Positions 33,622 through 47,145 are shown, counted from the stretch's first letter. The stretch is DNA of 64,000 bases from Lepidostoma basale (GCA_022606425.2 JAHDVF020000874.1:1-64000); one strand, 5' to 3'. Program-made: numbers and translations. The notes: a model not told the origin generated them from the sequence alone.

Positions 33622-33958
33622 GATTCACCATATACTCCATTAAATACATATCATGTAATACTATGAAACGATTGTAGAATAATTCATTTCATTAGATAAA
33701 ATTTGTAAATTCCACACAAGATTGAATCGCCATTATGTAAAATTTAATTGATTGAAATAAGCAGCCCGATTGATGAATTTATATATACTCCACCACCATG
33801 ATTCACCATATACTCCATTAAATATATATTATGTAATACTATGAAACCATTGTAGAATAATTCATTTCATTAGATAAAATTTGTAAATTTCACACAAGAT
33901 TGAATCGCCATTTGTAAAATTTAATTGATTGAAATAAGCGGCCCGATTGATGAATTTT
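33622..33958 (+). repeat. Tandem duplication in the 3'UTR
   Basis: The ~160-bp block starting GATTCACCATATACTCCATT at 33622 is repeated from 33800 (178-bp period) with about ten differences. It lies directly after the stop codon of the membrane-protein gene, so it is probably transcribed as 3'UTR. Both copies keep AGATTGAATCGCCATT and GCCCGATTGATGAATTT. Confidence 0.9.
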
Positions 33959-35932
33959 CTTGAGTTGATTTTTGTGTAAAACAAATTTAATAATTATAAA
34001 TAATCACACTTAATCATCATTTTTTTAAATGTATTTTAATCAACTCCTTTTTTACTTAACCCAAATTGTGCAGATGACTTCATTTGCAGTAAAATATATT
34101 GGTCTTGTGACAGCTTAGACGTATTGCCCCAGTTCATCGTTATATTTTGCACAACATGCATTCACAAGAGCTGCTATTTTTGATACATTCACACGTGAAC
34201 TGCATATTTAGCCTGCCATAGTTAATTTTTTTTCCATTGCAAATGTAGCCAGCCGTACAATAAAGATTAAACTTCATTAGTTTTTATGCAATCACATTTT
34301 TAAATAGCACATATTGGTTTCTTTGGTAATGTTTAATAACAGTTCACCCTATTAATTTTTCTTTCTCTTTATAGTACACTAGGATGTTAAAAGAGCTTAA
34401 TATATACAAAAACCATATGTCAGGTTATATTACACAAAAATAGTGGAATTTACAAAGGTTACCAAATAAAATGAACAATAATGTAAATAATTATTAATGT
34501 AAATTTGTTCTCATTTAAAGATACATACTTTTTCTTTTTAAATTAAATAAACATATATTAGCTCAATGCTATGCTTATGAAATAATGCACAATATCAATA
34601 CTTTGTTTAAATAATATAAGATTAACTTTTTAAGCAATTTAAGCTTGTATCTTGTATCCACTCATCCTTCGAAATTGATTCGAAATTGATTCAAAAGAGA
34701 TACAAAATATACAATGTTTTACTAAATTAACTTTAAATAATTTTTATTTCACAAGATTATATTTTTTATGACTGGATCTCTAACTTAATAGCGTACTTGT
34801 TAAAGAAATTACATAAAGTTTTAATGCTATGTTATATTTAATATACATTCAAATTTTATAATATTTTTTTTTTGTGTAAATGTAATTTCAAAACTATTTA
34901 TAAATCCTTACAATACTCGATAAGTTTTTATTTATTACAATTTGTTTGTGTGCATGTTGGTCAGCTTGCACCAATGAAATGTTATTTTATTTATTTTACA
35001 TATTAGTACTGTATATTTATTTGAAAAAATAATGTATAGTGAATACAACAATCTCTTGTAAAACAAATAAAAATTACTAAAAATTCATATAATTCTCATG
35101 TCAAAGGCATTATAGACATCAAACATTCAAAACAAATCTAATTAAATACATTTCACGATTAACTTTAAAATCAGATTAATTAATGTTACTAAAAACTGGA
35201 AAAGGAAAAAAAATCAGAATAACATTCACTGAAATTTTGAAATAATGTTATGATTTACCCCAATTTATTTTTAAGTTGCTATATTTAAAACACAAATGTT
35301 TTGTTTGTTATTTTATGCACAAAGTATTTAAGGTAAATTTATTTATTTTATAAAAAAAGTATATTATAGCTATCATTCCAATGAATAAATTTAAAATGTT
35401 CATTTAGAAGATTAGAATTTTGTTTATTTTTATTATTAAAATAAAAGATCTGTATCAAATATCTAAAAAGTGTAATGATATAAAAGTAGTAATGATGACT
35501 TAAAAAGTAATTGTAGTATGAAATGTGTTGTGAAATAACTTGTTTGAATGATTAACACTTTTGTATAATGTGTTATTATAATTCCAGGAAATATGTATTT
35601 TAGAGTTTGATAATATGCAATTGAAATATATAAGTCTCGTATTTTAATTTTTATAATCTTGTTGGTAAATTATCAATTTGACATTGTCTAAGCTACAGTT
35701 GTCACTTCCTTTGAAATTTGTTTTTTTTAGTTTTATTTTATATATGATACACCGCACAAAACACCAAATAATTTTATCTAGTCAATACAACAAAACATCT
35801 TATTGTTTGTATCACTTTTTTAAAAGGAAAATAAAAATTTCCAAAACTTAATTTGTTTTATTACATATATTTATGGGACACATGCCTACGCAAGTTATTT
35901 TATACTTTCCAGGTTAAAATATTAATGCAAGG
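33959..35932. other. AT-rich 3' flank, probable UTR and intergenic DNA
   Basis: Several AATAAA signals are present (first clear one at 34259). Coding frames are absent. The end of the upstream transcript cannot be fixed from sequence alone. Confidence 0.5.
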
Positions 35933-36185
35933 ATTAATTTTATCTCAATAGAGACGAAGATGCAAACTGGAAACCGACTATGGTGATCGAGGTGTTTACA
36001 GGACTTATGACCTGTCATTGGTTGGGTTAAGCGCACGCTTTATGTAATTACAATATTCCCCATTCCACCTTTCTTATGACCACCATGTCTGACAAATTTT
36101 TGGAAGTTGTATATATGTTAATATCCAACACCACACATGTCAGTTTCAATCTACAGACCAGCGCCATCTATCAAGATTAGATTTA
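35933..36185. mobile_element. TIR-family element fragment (15785-16074 family)
   Basis: GGATTAATTTTATCTCAATA and the GGTGATCGAGGTGTTTACAG subterminal region match 18985-19328. The opposite TIR is missing or replaced. A sequence shared with the flanks of the other copies (ACAACATTTTGAATGTATAC) follows at 36308-36355. Confidence 0.75.
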
Positions 36186-36839
36186 AGCATTAAGCAGAAG
36201 ATCTTTATAACGCAATGTGAAAGGCTACCGCCATTAATGCACTGCTAGATAACACCCGGAAATGTCACTCCAATTTATATGCTAACTTGGACCAGTTTTT
36301 GTTTTATACAACATTTTGAATGTATACAAATACTTGTAGACGAATACTGGATATGGTTTCCATTCATCTATTATTAAAATATTATAAAAAACTGATAGAG
36401 AAAAGGTTAATATGGTAATATGTTCTTTTAAGTATGATGTTATGACAAGAAAACATTCGTAATTATTTTATTCAATAATTTTTTTGTGGAAATAAAGTAT
36501 GAACTTTACATAAAAAACGTGGCAATAATGTTATTTCTGTAAGTATCATCAATATATATTTTTTTACAAAAAAAAAACTAACACAAGGATTAATCAATGG
36601 CATTAGAATTTGTTTTACAATCTCTGATATGAAGAGAAAAAAGCTCATTATTATGAGTAAGGAATCGGGTTTTGTCCAGGCTTGAACCTAAGTTATTATT
36701 TGTAATTTATTTAAGGTATTAGTACTATAGAATAATCCAAATGTATGCTGTAATATTAATACGAAAAATATAATGATAAGATTTAGATATTTTCTAACGT
36801 CCGACGTACAGGGAGTACAAATATACTTTCATTAATAGA
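36186..36839. other. Intergenic sequence with SINE fragment
   Basis: An inverted SINE type 1 fragment (TCATTATTATGAGTAAGGAA to TCCAGGCTTGAACC) is at about 36590-36690. The rest is AT-rich. Confidence 0.55.
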
Positions 36840-37505
36840 CTAAATTAACACAACATAGATATGGGAGTCAAAGTTAATGGCGTCTTCATTAATAACATCA
36901 GATACGGTGATGACACTATTGGCAGTGTTATAACAGACAAAATTGACCCCGAAAAATAAGTGAGTGATTCAATAAGATAATACCATTCTTCTGCAATCAC
37001 AACATCAACTTGAAATTGAGACAGAGGATGGTCAAGTGTTTTATTTCGTCCATTTACTATACAGATTGGAGACCTGGACCCTCATAGTAAACACAATAAA
37101 CCGTATAGAAGCACTTGAAATGTGACTCCATCGCAGAATGTTGCAGATCTCATGGACTGATATGGTCACCAACAATAAGGTGCTACATAGAGCCAGAGTA
37201 GGAAGAGAATTGTCTGATATGAAGTCTAGAAATCTAGAAAGATGGCATATTTGGGACACATTATTCGTAACGAGAAATACGATCTACTGCACCTCATCAT
37301 GAAAGGGAAGATCGAGGGTAGGCACGGTGTGGGAGACCGCAGATGTCTTGGCTCGAAAATATCAAGCAATGGATCGGAATTCTGAGGGTAGGGGAGTTGG
37401 GGAATTGTTCCGTCTGGCACAGGAAAGAAAGGCCTACGCCAGGGTGAAAGCCGACGTCGCGTCGGGGGGACCTGACATGGCACTCGAAGAAGAAGAAGAC
37501 TAAGT
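36840..37505 (+). mobile_element. LINE family B remnant
   Basis: GVKVNGVFINNIRYGDDT matches the YADD region of the copy at 50.3 kb, with A to G in the catalytic box. It is followed by a deletion, then decayed FLGHI-like MAYLGHIIRNEKYDLLHLI and the GRHGVG region, and the terminal GGGGGGACCTGACATGGCAC. An A/G-rich tail ends it, 155 bp upstream of the GET4 start codon. Confidence 0.85.
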
Positions 37506-37659
37506 TAAAATTCAAATTAGGCGCTTTATCTTACATAACAAAGCCATAGACGATTTATGTAATCATAGACAAAATTTCAACAAAAATTGATTATCATTGC
37601 GAAAGATTATTGAAACATATATCTTTACATAAGAAATAGAAACGTCAAAACACGTAAAC

Positions 37660-40600
37660 ATGGCGGCGGGTAAAGAGCGAGGAATCGGAAGAATTCAAGA
37701 AAAGCTAAGTGTTTCTGTTTCTTCGGGGAAATATTATGAAGCACATCAACTTTACAAAACATTGTACTTCAGGTAAATTACCGCTTTATATTTTCTTTAA
37801 TCATTTAAAATATCAAATAACCCTTACACATAACCTTATATTTCAGACTATTAGGACAAAATAAATTTACCGAATTACTCGATTTGCTAGAAAATGGAGC
37901 ACGATTGTTATTGGAAAAAGAACAAATGGAAAGCGGTTCAGATCTAGCGATTACTCTAATTGATGTATTAATAAAATCCAAAGTAGATATCACCGACGAA
38001 TGGGTTACTAAAGTTACAAAACTTTTTTCGCTAATGAATCCAACCATGCCGGAAAGGGAAACTTATGTGGCCAATGCTACAAAATGGTCAATGGGAACTA
38101 AACAATTTGGGCATCCTTTATTTCATTCCGTAAGTAGAAACATTGATAAGTGCTAGAATTTTTGTTTCATTTGTATGTCTGATTACAACATCAAAAAATA
38201 CTTTGCGGCCTAGTTAATCGTTGTTGGAATGTCTAAACAACCTGTTTTCTTTAACAATTTTCTGCAATCATGCATATCTCTGTTCTCATTGTTCAGAATT
38301 TCCATTTAATTCATTTATTAATTTTTAAATATAAAATATCTTTCTTTTCCTTTACTTTAAGTATTGTTACATTTACATAAATAAATAAATAGATTTTTCT
38401 TATATTGAGGCCTTCATTACCCAATTTTATTTTCAAAGTACACTATATAGAATCTTCAGTCTGTGCCTCTATTTTATTTTGCAATTTAACTGCTTCATTT
38501 ATAAATTTTCAAACAATGATTAACTACACTAAATCTTTATTCTATACTTAAAATTAATTTTCTTTTTTGAAATTTCATTGCAGAAGTAAATAATGAAAAT
38601 ATATTATTTTGTAAAAAATCTTTTTAAAATGTATATTACGTTTAAATCTACTCATCTTCTGAACACAAACATTAGTGGATTTTAACTAAATATACATTTA
38701 TAAAAGATTTTTCTTACATTGTTTTTATTTTCATTATCTATATCTTATAATAGTAGTTCTTACATTATATTTTTCAAGTAATTTTTAATTTTCATATTTT
38801 GGCACATTAAAAGAAAAAGTGTTGGTGGTGCGTAAAATGTTATTCATAATATGATATAATTATACGAATATCTATTTTTAAATGAAAACTAGGATATTTT
38901 AACAAATTCATTGCGCAATATTTTCAAGTAATCTGGTAAGATTAAATTATGTCATTTTAAAATCTTTATTATGAAATATATGTTAAGTTTTATAGCTATT
39001 CATTTTTTTAAATAAAAACTAAACAAAAGGCAAATTCCACATTTATACATCAAATAAATACACAAAAAATCAATGTTTTAATGGAAGGGACAATTTTATG
39101 AAATATACATATAATTAGGGAATTTGTGTCTATTATAAGAAAGTATTGCATAAATATCTACATAGGTATTATCTATGAGGTGGATTTTGAGGGGAGCGAA
39201 TATTTTGGTGGCGGCGTGCCTAAATGGGATCCAATCTCGTATATAATAAAAGTGATAGAAATTAAAAGTGTTCCTAATAAATAATTACAATTTGTTTGTG
39301 TATATTACACACATCAGTGAGTATTTTCATAAAAACACATATGTGCTAGATGATGATGATGATTTGTATAGCGCCATTTTTGTGAGAGATTCACTCCAAG
39401 GGTGCTCTTCGTCCGGAAAGCTTCTCTTAAAAAGAAAAGTTTTAAGAGAGCTTCTGAACACTCCTTCTAGAGCAGCCTGTTCCACGTCATCGGTCCCGCG
39501 ATGCCAAAAGTCTTAAGGTCCTTGGCGCAGCGGGACAAGAAGTTTGTGTGTTGCTTCTTCCTTCGATGTTGAAGGTAGTGGGGCGCTTGTCCATGTAAGG
39601 CCTTTTGTACAAGTAGACACAGTTTATAATCGATTCGCTCAGGTAACCTTAGCCAGTGAAGTCGATAAAGCATTGAGGTTATACGGGTGTATTTTGATGC
39701 ACCAAAAATGAATCTTGCTGCAGCATTCATTATGGATTGCAGTCTATCCAGTTGCTTCTTGGGTTGTCCGGCTAGGTGTGTATTGAGCATTTAACGAGAT
39801 TTCAGTAGTGCATACTCAGCAATTAACATGTTAAGTTAAAGTACACATATAAATCATTTGAAAAAAATGTAGAGAAAATTAGTTTAATAAGTATGTACAT
39901 TTTCATGCTTCAATAATGTCCTCTCAGCTGGTAATACAATTTCAGTTTTTAGTTGTCTTTTTCTTATGATAAATTATATCTACAGATATTACAATACTTG
40001 TGATGACATCATCATTGACACAATATTGTAAAATTGAGTATATTTATATTAAATTTTTAGCAAATTGCAAAGATATACTGGAAGCAGAATAACACGCAGT
40101 CCGCCCGCCAGCACTTCCTGCGCTCTTCCGACGGAGAATCCTTCGCTGCCATGCTGATTGAAATGCACACCACGCGGGGATTCAAGAGTGAAGTGGACAT
40201 CTTTCTGGCACAGGCGGTGCTCCACTCCCTCACTTTGAGGCGGAAACAGTTGGCCAATGACACTTTCCTATATTACGTCAGCCACCATCCAGATCTCGTG
40301 GACACCGAGCTTCCTTACCCAATGCCTTTGGTAAATTTTATTGCATTGGTATTGCATTGTATTGAGCAGTGAGTATCATTTTTAATATTTATTTATTATT
40401 ACTCAAAATCTTTTGTCTTCTTTATTTATGTTATTAATCGTTCGATTTTTATTTTACGTTTGCAGTCCAAAAATTTGCTTTCAAACTGCGGCAGACTACA
40501 TTTGCAGCTCATATTTGAATGTATCTAATAAACCTTTGTACTTCAGTTCCTTACATTTTCAATTGTACGTAATATTAGGATAAACAGGAACTATTTGTCT

Positions 40601-42023
40601 GAGCTGTAAATGTAGCCAACTGCAGTTTGAGACCATTTTTTTTACTGCAAATGGGTTAATTATTTTGTAACATAAAGTTGCATAGTTCATAATTTATTTC
40701 TGAAATTAAAATATTGTATTTTCCAATCATGTTAAGTTAAATCAATTTAAATATTTAGTCTTTTCTCCCTGAGACATTTAATTTATTCCAAGAAATACTT
40801 TAATATTTTTTTGGGTTTTTCTCTTCTTCCTTAACCGCCCTACCTTCAGGTTATTTTTCGAGAAACATGCAAAAAACAAACAGGTTTTTATTAATGAAAT
40901 TTAATTATATATTAATTTAATTTTTTAAATTACGAAACGTCAAATACTCGGCCACACACTTTGCCTGCCCCTTGTAAAACTATCATATTTATGAAGACTT
41001 GTACTCAAGTGTTGTTGGCACACTTGGTATCCCGAACAGTTTGTACATTTTAGGTACATTACTTTTTCTCAAGCGCGTACGTGATACGGGATAGCGCAGA
41101 ATGGTACAGTCAAAGTGAACGTATCACGTATGTTCAAATACGTAGGGTGGTTAATTATATTAACAACGTATTAAGCCATTCCTTAAATACCTTAATCTAT
41201 TCTTAAGTTCGGGTACATAAACCGCCACGTGTTTGATTCTCGCCACATTCAATAGTTTTATTACCTTGGTGTTAAAAATTTCACTAAATTTAATAAAAAT
41301 TCTAGAAAACAGATGTTTGCATCAATATTAAATACATAATATAACATTGTTAGTTTTTTGGAATATGATATATAAGTACGATATTAGTTAGTATTATTTA
41401 ATTGCATTGAGTTTGTGTTTATTTCATACCCATTTTCAGCCTTAAAAAATAATGAAATCCGATCTATTCTTTTTAATAATTAATAGTGACAAACATTTCA
41501 TTGATTAATGATTTTGTGTAAGATTTCCCAAAATTTAAAACCTTGAGTAGAATGAAAATACCTTTCATATTTCTATGCTTCTGCTTCTGCACAACTCTGC
41601 ATTTAAGAAATTCATGTCTTGTTCATTATTTATTAATTGGTTTATGAAATTTGTTAAAACACAATAATTGTTTAACTATCTCTAATAGCCAAAAAATATT
41701 ATTTTCCGTTCTTTTTAGTGATTCTATGTATGTGCGAATAATAAACATTTTATTTTTACAGAAAAACCACGGAAAAATATACAGAGATTGTAACTAAATA
41801 TCAGAAGCATATCACAGCAAGAGATCCTTCGTTTAATGAGTACTTGGACAAGATTGGCAATATATATTTTGGCATTCCTCTCAAACCCAAGCAGCGAGGT
41901 AATGGTCTGATGGGAAATTTTCTTGAGTCTATCCTCGGTAGTTTTAACATGGGGGATAGCTCATCCGATGAAGAATATTCTAACGCTAGGAGCCACCCTG
42001 TACAGTCAGTCGATTTAGAATAG
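37660..42023 (+). CDS. Get4: GET4 (TRC35) homologue, tail-anchored protein targeting
   Basis: Four exons join in frame: 37660-37772, 37847-38129, 40061-40368 and 41762-42023 (TAG), all AG/GT, giving 321 residues (human GET4 is 327). Landmarks in order: GKYYEAHQLYKTLYFR at 23-38, LFSLMNPTMPERETYV near 105-120, KQFGHPLFH near 123-131, SARQHFLRSSDGESFAAML near 144-162, TRGFKSEVDIFLAQAVL near 166-182, DPSFNEYLDKIGNIYFGIP in the last exon and an acidic DSSSDEEY tail. GET4 is a helical-repeat cytosolic protein that with GET5/UBL4A and BAG6 hands tail-anchored proteins to GET3. The ATG is the first in frame and matches the family's MAA start. Intron 2 contains a minus-strand LINE fragment. AATAAA follows the stop by about 40 bases. 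Confidence 0.96.
39340..39790 (-). mobile_element. CR1/L2-like LINE fragment in GET4 intron 2
   Basis: The minus frame reads RLQSIMNAAARFIFGASKY, then LHWLRLPERIDYKLCLLVQ, KALHGQAPHYLQ and, after a small gap, TFGIAGPMTWNRLL. This is the C-terminal region of a CR1/L2-like reverse transcriptase. The 3' part continues in another frame through SLKTFLFKRSF to about 39340. Confidence 0.88.
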
Positions 42024-45000
42024 TTATCTTACATACACAGATATTATATTAAAAAAAAATGCAAATAAATATTAAAGAATTGTTTAATGCAAAACAAATA
42101 TTAAAGAATCGAATGATATCATTAAATATCCATAAAAAAAAATAGCCTTATTAATTCCTAGATATCAATTATCAAAATCTGAAATAGAACTATCTTTTTA
42201 ATACGCTTGTTAATTATTTCCTGGGTTTATTTAAATATTTGATTAAAAAAAATTATCACAATATGCAAAATATTTTATTGAAATCTTAACACTCATTATC
42301 ATTCAATAATATTAGTTGATTCTTTATACAAATGCGTTTGTATAAAATTTATATAATTTTTTTTTTAAAAACCTTTCATATGAAACAATCGCTTTGTGGT
42401 ATGATTTTTTATTTGAAATAATTAGACTTTTATAATCTTATAAATAATGACCACACTATGAATTAAGAAGGTGTTCCGTTTTACCGGGAGTCAAATGCGA
42501 TTCAGGCTATGAGTTTTTGTTATCTCGATAAAGCTTGTTCACAGCAAATTTGGTGATGTATTCATTTCATAAATGTAGTTTTGTATAAAGTGACTTTTAT
42601 CAATATAAAATTATACATTTTTTCCAAAAATATATTAAAATATTAAATCTTCCACGAGCATTCCATTTTCAATTACTCAATTTAAAAAAATATATAATTA
42701 ATGCGGATGAAAACGTCAAATGACGTCAGGCGAAACATGTCATTCATATAAAGTTAATAATAAAACTTCTAGAAAACAGACGTTTACATTCTTATTTATT
42801 ATTTATGGAGTTTTACATCATTGTTCAAGAAACAATAAACATATTTTTTTTTAGTCAATTATCTATTTTGTACTCATTGGTGCCAGAAATGTTAATCACA
42901 TTTTTTTTTCATGGTGTTTGATATAATAATAAATGTTAAATTTATAAGCAAGGTGTATATGGAAACTATCCTCCAATATACAAAGTTTATTATTTAATAT
43001 CATTTGTGAAAATTAAAAAAAAAAAACAACTTTTAATCTGTTTTTCAATCTTTTAATAAATTCATTAAAAATAGTTTTAACCTTTTCATTACTGGGAGGT
43101 ATTCAAAATGGCCGGACCCCGAGGGCTGGTAATGTTTTTGAAAAATCAAAACCTATTAAATACATATTTTTTGGAAATGTGTTAACAGTACATAATAAAG
43201 ACTTACCATGTAAATGATCTGTGCTTCGTTTATGCCTTCGTTTATCGAAAAAAAAAAACTTTAATTCTCACAAGACGACAGGGTTGGCACATAACTTATC
43301 AAATACAAATTTCAAGTAACGGGGATTTCCGTAATTCTTGAAAAAAAATATCTAGAGTGCAAGTGTATGACGAGTGTCAACCCTGCATAGCGACGCATTT
43401 TGGTTGACCAACGAAGCCTTTTTTTAAATCAATGTAATTTGGATAATTCTTGACAATATGTTGCATCTTTTTATTTCAACATAGTGACGAGATGTAACTA
43501 TATGTTTAAAATATTAAATTATTTAAAACAGTCAAACTTTGCTAGATATTAAGTGTTAACTCTTACCACTCCAATGTCGAGTGTGACTCGACATAGTATT
43601 TCTTGCACTAACACCTATGTCAGCCTAGACTTGACACTATATGACGCAATTTTTAAAATTAAATTCTGATAATTATAACACCCTCTACACCTTCATCATA
43701 CGGCTTTTTATGGAGTGTATATATTATATAACAATGATTTAGGAATGCAAAGGGTTAAAGTACCGCTTCTATAGACGTCAATTTTGTATAGCCGGCCTCC
43801 CGTGCCCGGGATTATAGACCATCTATAGACAGTTGGAGCATAGATGGTCATAGATGTCATAGGATGGTTTTGGTTAGATGGTTTCCTAAAACACCTTGTG
43901 GACTCGCAATATGTATATTTACAATTATGCAATAATTAATTTACACATTGGTAATATAAACATGTTAACAATTATAAATATATGGGATATGGTATTTTTT
44001 TATTTATATGTAATAATTATGTTCGGTTTGATATCATCATAAAGCACTTAAATGCATCAAAATGTTAATTATAATCAAGGCAGTTCTATAAATTTGGTCA
44101 CAATAGAATAATAATTTGTGGAATAGAGGAATGTTAACATTTCATTCTTTGATTTAATTTGACTCTAATAGGATGAGTAAATGTTTATTTGAAAACTATC
44201 ATGTGTTATTTAGTTTTGACCGATTTCATCAGATCACTGCCGGAAAGAAGAAAGAATAAGTGAAATAAAACTAATAGATAATAAAGATATTTTTTAAATT
44301 AGTCCTATTTTCATTAATTATATCAAAAAGTTATCGCTTTATTGATAGTAGGAAATACTCTTGAAGAAACTAAGCACTATTTAAAATTAGCTTTTTGAAA
44401 TCTTAATCCACTACTACTTAGCTGTGCTTGGAATTTTAGGCCATATTGAGTAAGAAATATTTAATTTTAAACTGTCAAATATGTGATAGAAAAAATATTT
44501 GGTCTTTTATAGCACAAAATTGACATTTTCGATATAGATCTCGCTTGATTATATGTAACTTGTGGATTTTTCATGCCAAAAAATCTGATATTCACTTCTT
44601 TTGGATTAAGTAAAATTGATGTATAATTTCTATCGTCTTTTAACTTTGGATTTTTTAAATATCATAATATTATATTATTATACAGCTGTGAATAAATTGT
44701 AAATCGATGATTCTCTCAGGAGTAATAATAACTAACCAGGATTTATGTTTTCAAAGTCAGATTATCTTGTTTTGTTTAAATTTATATCACCAGATATTGC
44801 AATCTAAAATAATAGCGTATTTTTTAACTGATTGTTGATTCTAGTTAATTTATTTCTCTCATAACACAATTTATTTGTTTGTATATTTTCCACAAAATAC
44901 TTTAGTAAAAAGTACTGATCGATGGCAATAAAATTCCAATATTTTAAACATTTTCTTAAGATTGAATATGTACATCAAACTTTTATATTAAATTAAATAA

Positions 45001-45024
45001 CTATTACAATTTTTTAATGAATTG
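42024..45024. other. AT-rich intergenic sequence
   Basis: A foldback fragment is at 42685-42845 (listed separately). The minus open stretch at 43932-43708 has no recognised relatives. The patch at 43560-43650 has mirrored GTCGAGTGTGACTCGACA. No gene is supported. Confidence 0.5.
42685..42845. repeat. Foldback element fragment (1160-1375 family)
   Basis: The right arm GGCGAAACATGTCATTCATA, AAACTTCTAGAAAACAGACG, and the tail ATGGAGTTTTACATCATTGT with CAAGAAACAATAAA are present. The left arm is reduced to TTAATGCGGATGAAAACGTC. Confidence 0.75.
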
Positions 45025-45350
45025 AAACACTGTTTTTTCCACTTTCGAGTTTATTTTTCTCAACGTGCTTCGAAGGTTTTACATCCTCATAATCCGGAGA
45101 ACGATATAAACTGAGTTTGTGTCGTTCTCCTGATGATGAATCTGCAAAATGTTCGAAACATGTTGAGGAAAATAAATTCAAAAGTGAAAAAGTGTTAATG
45201 CTTTAAATTTGAAATTAAAAGGTTTTAACTATCACCAGGAGAACGAAATAAACTGAGTTTATATTGTTCTCCTGATGATGAAGATGTTAAATATTTTAAA
45301 CATATCGAGAAAAATAAATTCGTAAGTGGTAAAAACAGTGTTTATTTATT
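45025..45350 (+). repeat. Foldback element with three hammerhead-like cores
   Basis: One inverted unit (45055-45105) and two direct units (45125-45175 and 45267-45311) share TTCTCC...GAGAAAATAAA surroundings. The three are about 100-150 bp apart, as in tandem/dimeric retrozyme-like arrays. The element ends near AAAAACAGTGTTTATTTATT. Confidence 0.75.
45125..45169 (+). ncRNA. Hammerhead-ribozyme-like motif with stem I
   Basis: Stem I TTCTC (45125-45129) pairs with GAGGA (45165-45169, one G-U). Between them are CTGATGA, T, a GAA/TTC stem II with an 11-base loop, GAAAC, AT and GTT. The second copy at 45267-45311 keeps stem I as TTCTC/GAGAA but has lost the GAAA box (TAAAC) and has ATC at the cleavage site. 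Confidence 0.55.
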
Positions 45351-46039
45351 AAATAAATTGTCATTGTGGAATTCCACAATGATAACGCCTTAAGTTTATA
45401 AATAATTAAACAACTTTGTTTTTCACAGCAATTTGTTTATTTTTTTATAACAACTTTGTTATATTTAATTCCAATATGAATTTACAAGATATATAGTGTA
45501 GACGGATACAGCGGATTATTTATTCTTTTTATAGTCAAATTGTAGTGTTTACTTTTTAAGCAACACAAACCATATTTGGTTGGAGTTGTTTTTGTTTCCA
45601 AATACATATTAAATGTCTTTATGGACACCTTTATATTATTGCATGCAATTAAACTTTGACTGATATACAAACATGAAGAACTTACACATACATGTATATT
45701 TAATAGTCTTAATCTGGAGTGTTCTCATTCAGATAGATAATTAAGTGTTCATATATGACCTGGATTTGTTATGGCTGCAATGTTGTGCATTCCCAACTAT
45801 TTACAACTGGATGCGTGTGTAGTTTCATTGTGTTTGTAGAGATGCATCTATATTCATGGCCTTAGAACGGTACAAATGTCCGAGGATTTATTTACAATAA
45901 AATAATATATTTCAAAAGCTGTCGTTTTATTTTTTGGCCAATTATTTTATTCTTTTATCAAACCTTAAAATTTTCCAAAACTGAGTATTGATAAGTAAAA
46001 TCTAGTATTAATATATGTCTATGGTGCGCAGTAATTTAG
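45351..46039. other. AT-rich intergenic sequence
   Basis: No gene or element was recognised. Short open stretches are of low complexity. Confidence 0.45.
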
Positions 46040-46610
46040 AGTACTGCTACATCATTTCAGACCCCAGAGAAAAAACAGTCATCTTGAAACTAGAAAGGAT
46101 TCAGAAATGATTTTTGAGATATTTACTCGTATACCTAAGGCAGTATAATTACTAACTACCCTTTTTGTATCTTCACTATTTCTCACATGCATTTTGGACT
46201 TTAACACTCTTTTAGATGCGTTAAATGATTGTTCTAGGTGAGCATTTTTAAAACTGTTATCCAGGGATATTTATAATCTAGGAATACTGAGAGAACTAAA
46301 TCTGTACATTTCCTAGGGCACTAGCATAGCAGGGCACTAGCACTAGCGTATTTTAACGCACAAATTGCCACACATGCGCTTTGGAGTTCTCCTGTATTGA
46401 AGGCTATAAGTCTTCTAAACAAGGTGGCAATTGAGCTAGACCTCTTTAGATTTAGCTATAGCGAATTTGTGAATACTCTAATGATAAGAGTAACAAAGAG
46501 ATAACTGTCATATTTCTATTCACATGGTTCTCTATGCATTTTCCTTTAATGTTTATTTTTCCACTCTCCATCGATTTGCCTCGCACTGTAATGATGTAAA
46601 GAGCTTTTTA
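46040..46610 (+). mobile_element. Jockey/R1-like LINE 3'-end remnant
   Basis: Decayed SNLEYCYIISDP, LKLERIQK, then the same end region as 28730-29285 (FGVLLYRRL-type ...ALEFSCIEGYKSSKQ). It ends with ATGATGTAAAGAGCTTTTTA, as the other copy does. Confidence 0.75.
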
Positions 46611-46680
46611 ACAAAAGATTAAAAAATATATATATATTTTGTGTATTGTAAAAGTTTAATTTTATGCCACATATAAATTA

Positions 46681-47145
46681 AAAACACCATCATCAAGCCA
46701 GTGGTGACATATGGTTCTGAGTCATGGACAATGACCTTAGAACGACAAAGAATCTACTGGTTTGAGAATAGAATACTTAGAATGATCCTGGGACCCAGAC
46801 CCGGTGTTGCAGCAGGAACTTGGAGGCATAAGACCAACTGAGAGATCCGTACGATGACCCAGCAGCCCCTTATAACGAGCACCGTGAGAGCCGGTCGCCT
46901 AGCATGGATTGGGCACGTATGCCGAGCCGAAGAGACCAGAGCAATCAAGACCCTGTATGCGTCTAGACCGACTGGTAAGACCTCTAGGAAGGCCTAGACA
47001 GCGTCTAATGGACAATTTTCTGGCTGACCTGGCTAGGTTGGGTGAATCGGACTGCTGGGAGCAAAAGGCGCAGGATCGAGGAGCTTGGCGAAAAATCATC
47101 AAGGCGGCTAAAATTCTTCAAGAGTTGTATGGCCATAGGAAGTAA
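46681..47145 (+). mobile_element. LINE family C 3'-end remnant
   Basis: The plus strand reads KPVVTYGSESWTMTLERQR, ENRILRMILGP, AGRLAWIGHVCRAEE, PLGRPRQRLMDNFLADLAR, CWEQKAQDRGAWRKIIKAA and the LYGHRK end, with frameshifts between blocks. Copies are also at 10728-10965 (minus) and 54340-54515. Confidence 0.85.

Noticed and set aside
43708..43932. 74-codon minus frame with a PTVYRWSIIPGTGGRLY segment
   Set aside because: The sequence context is palindromic and AT-rich; no start context, splice sites or known family.
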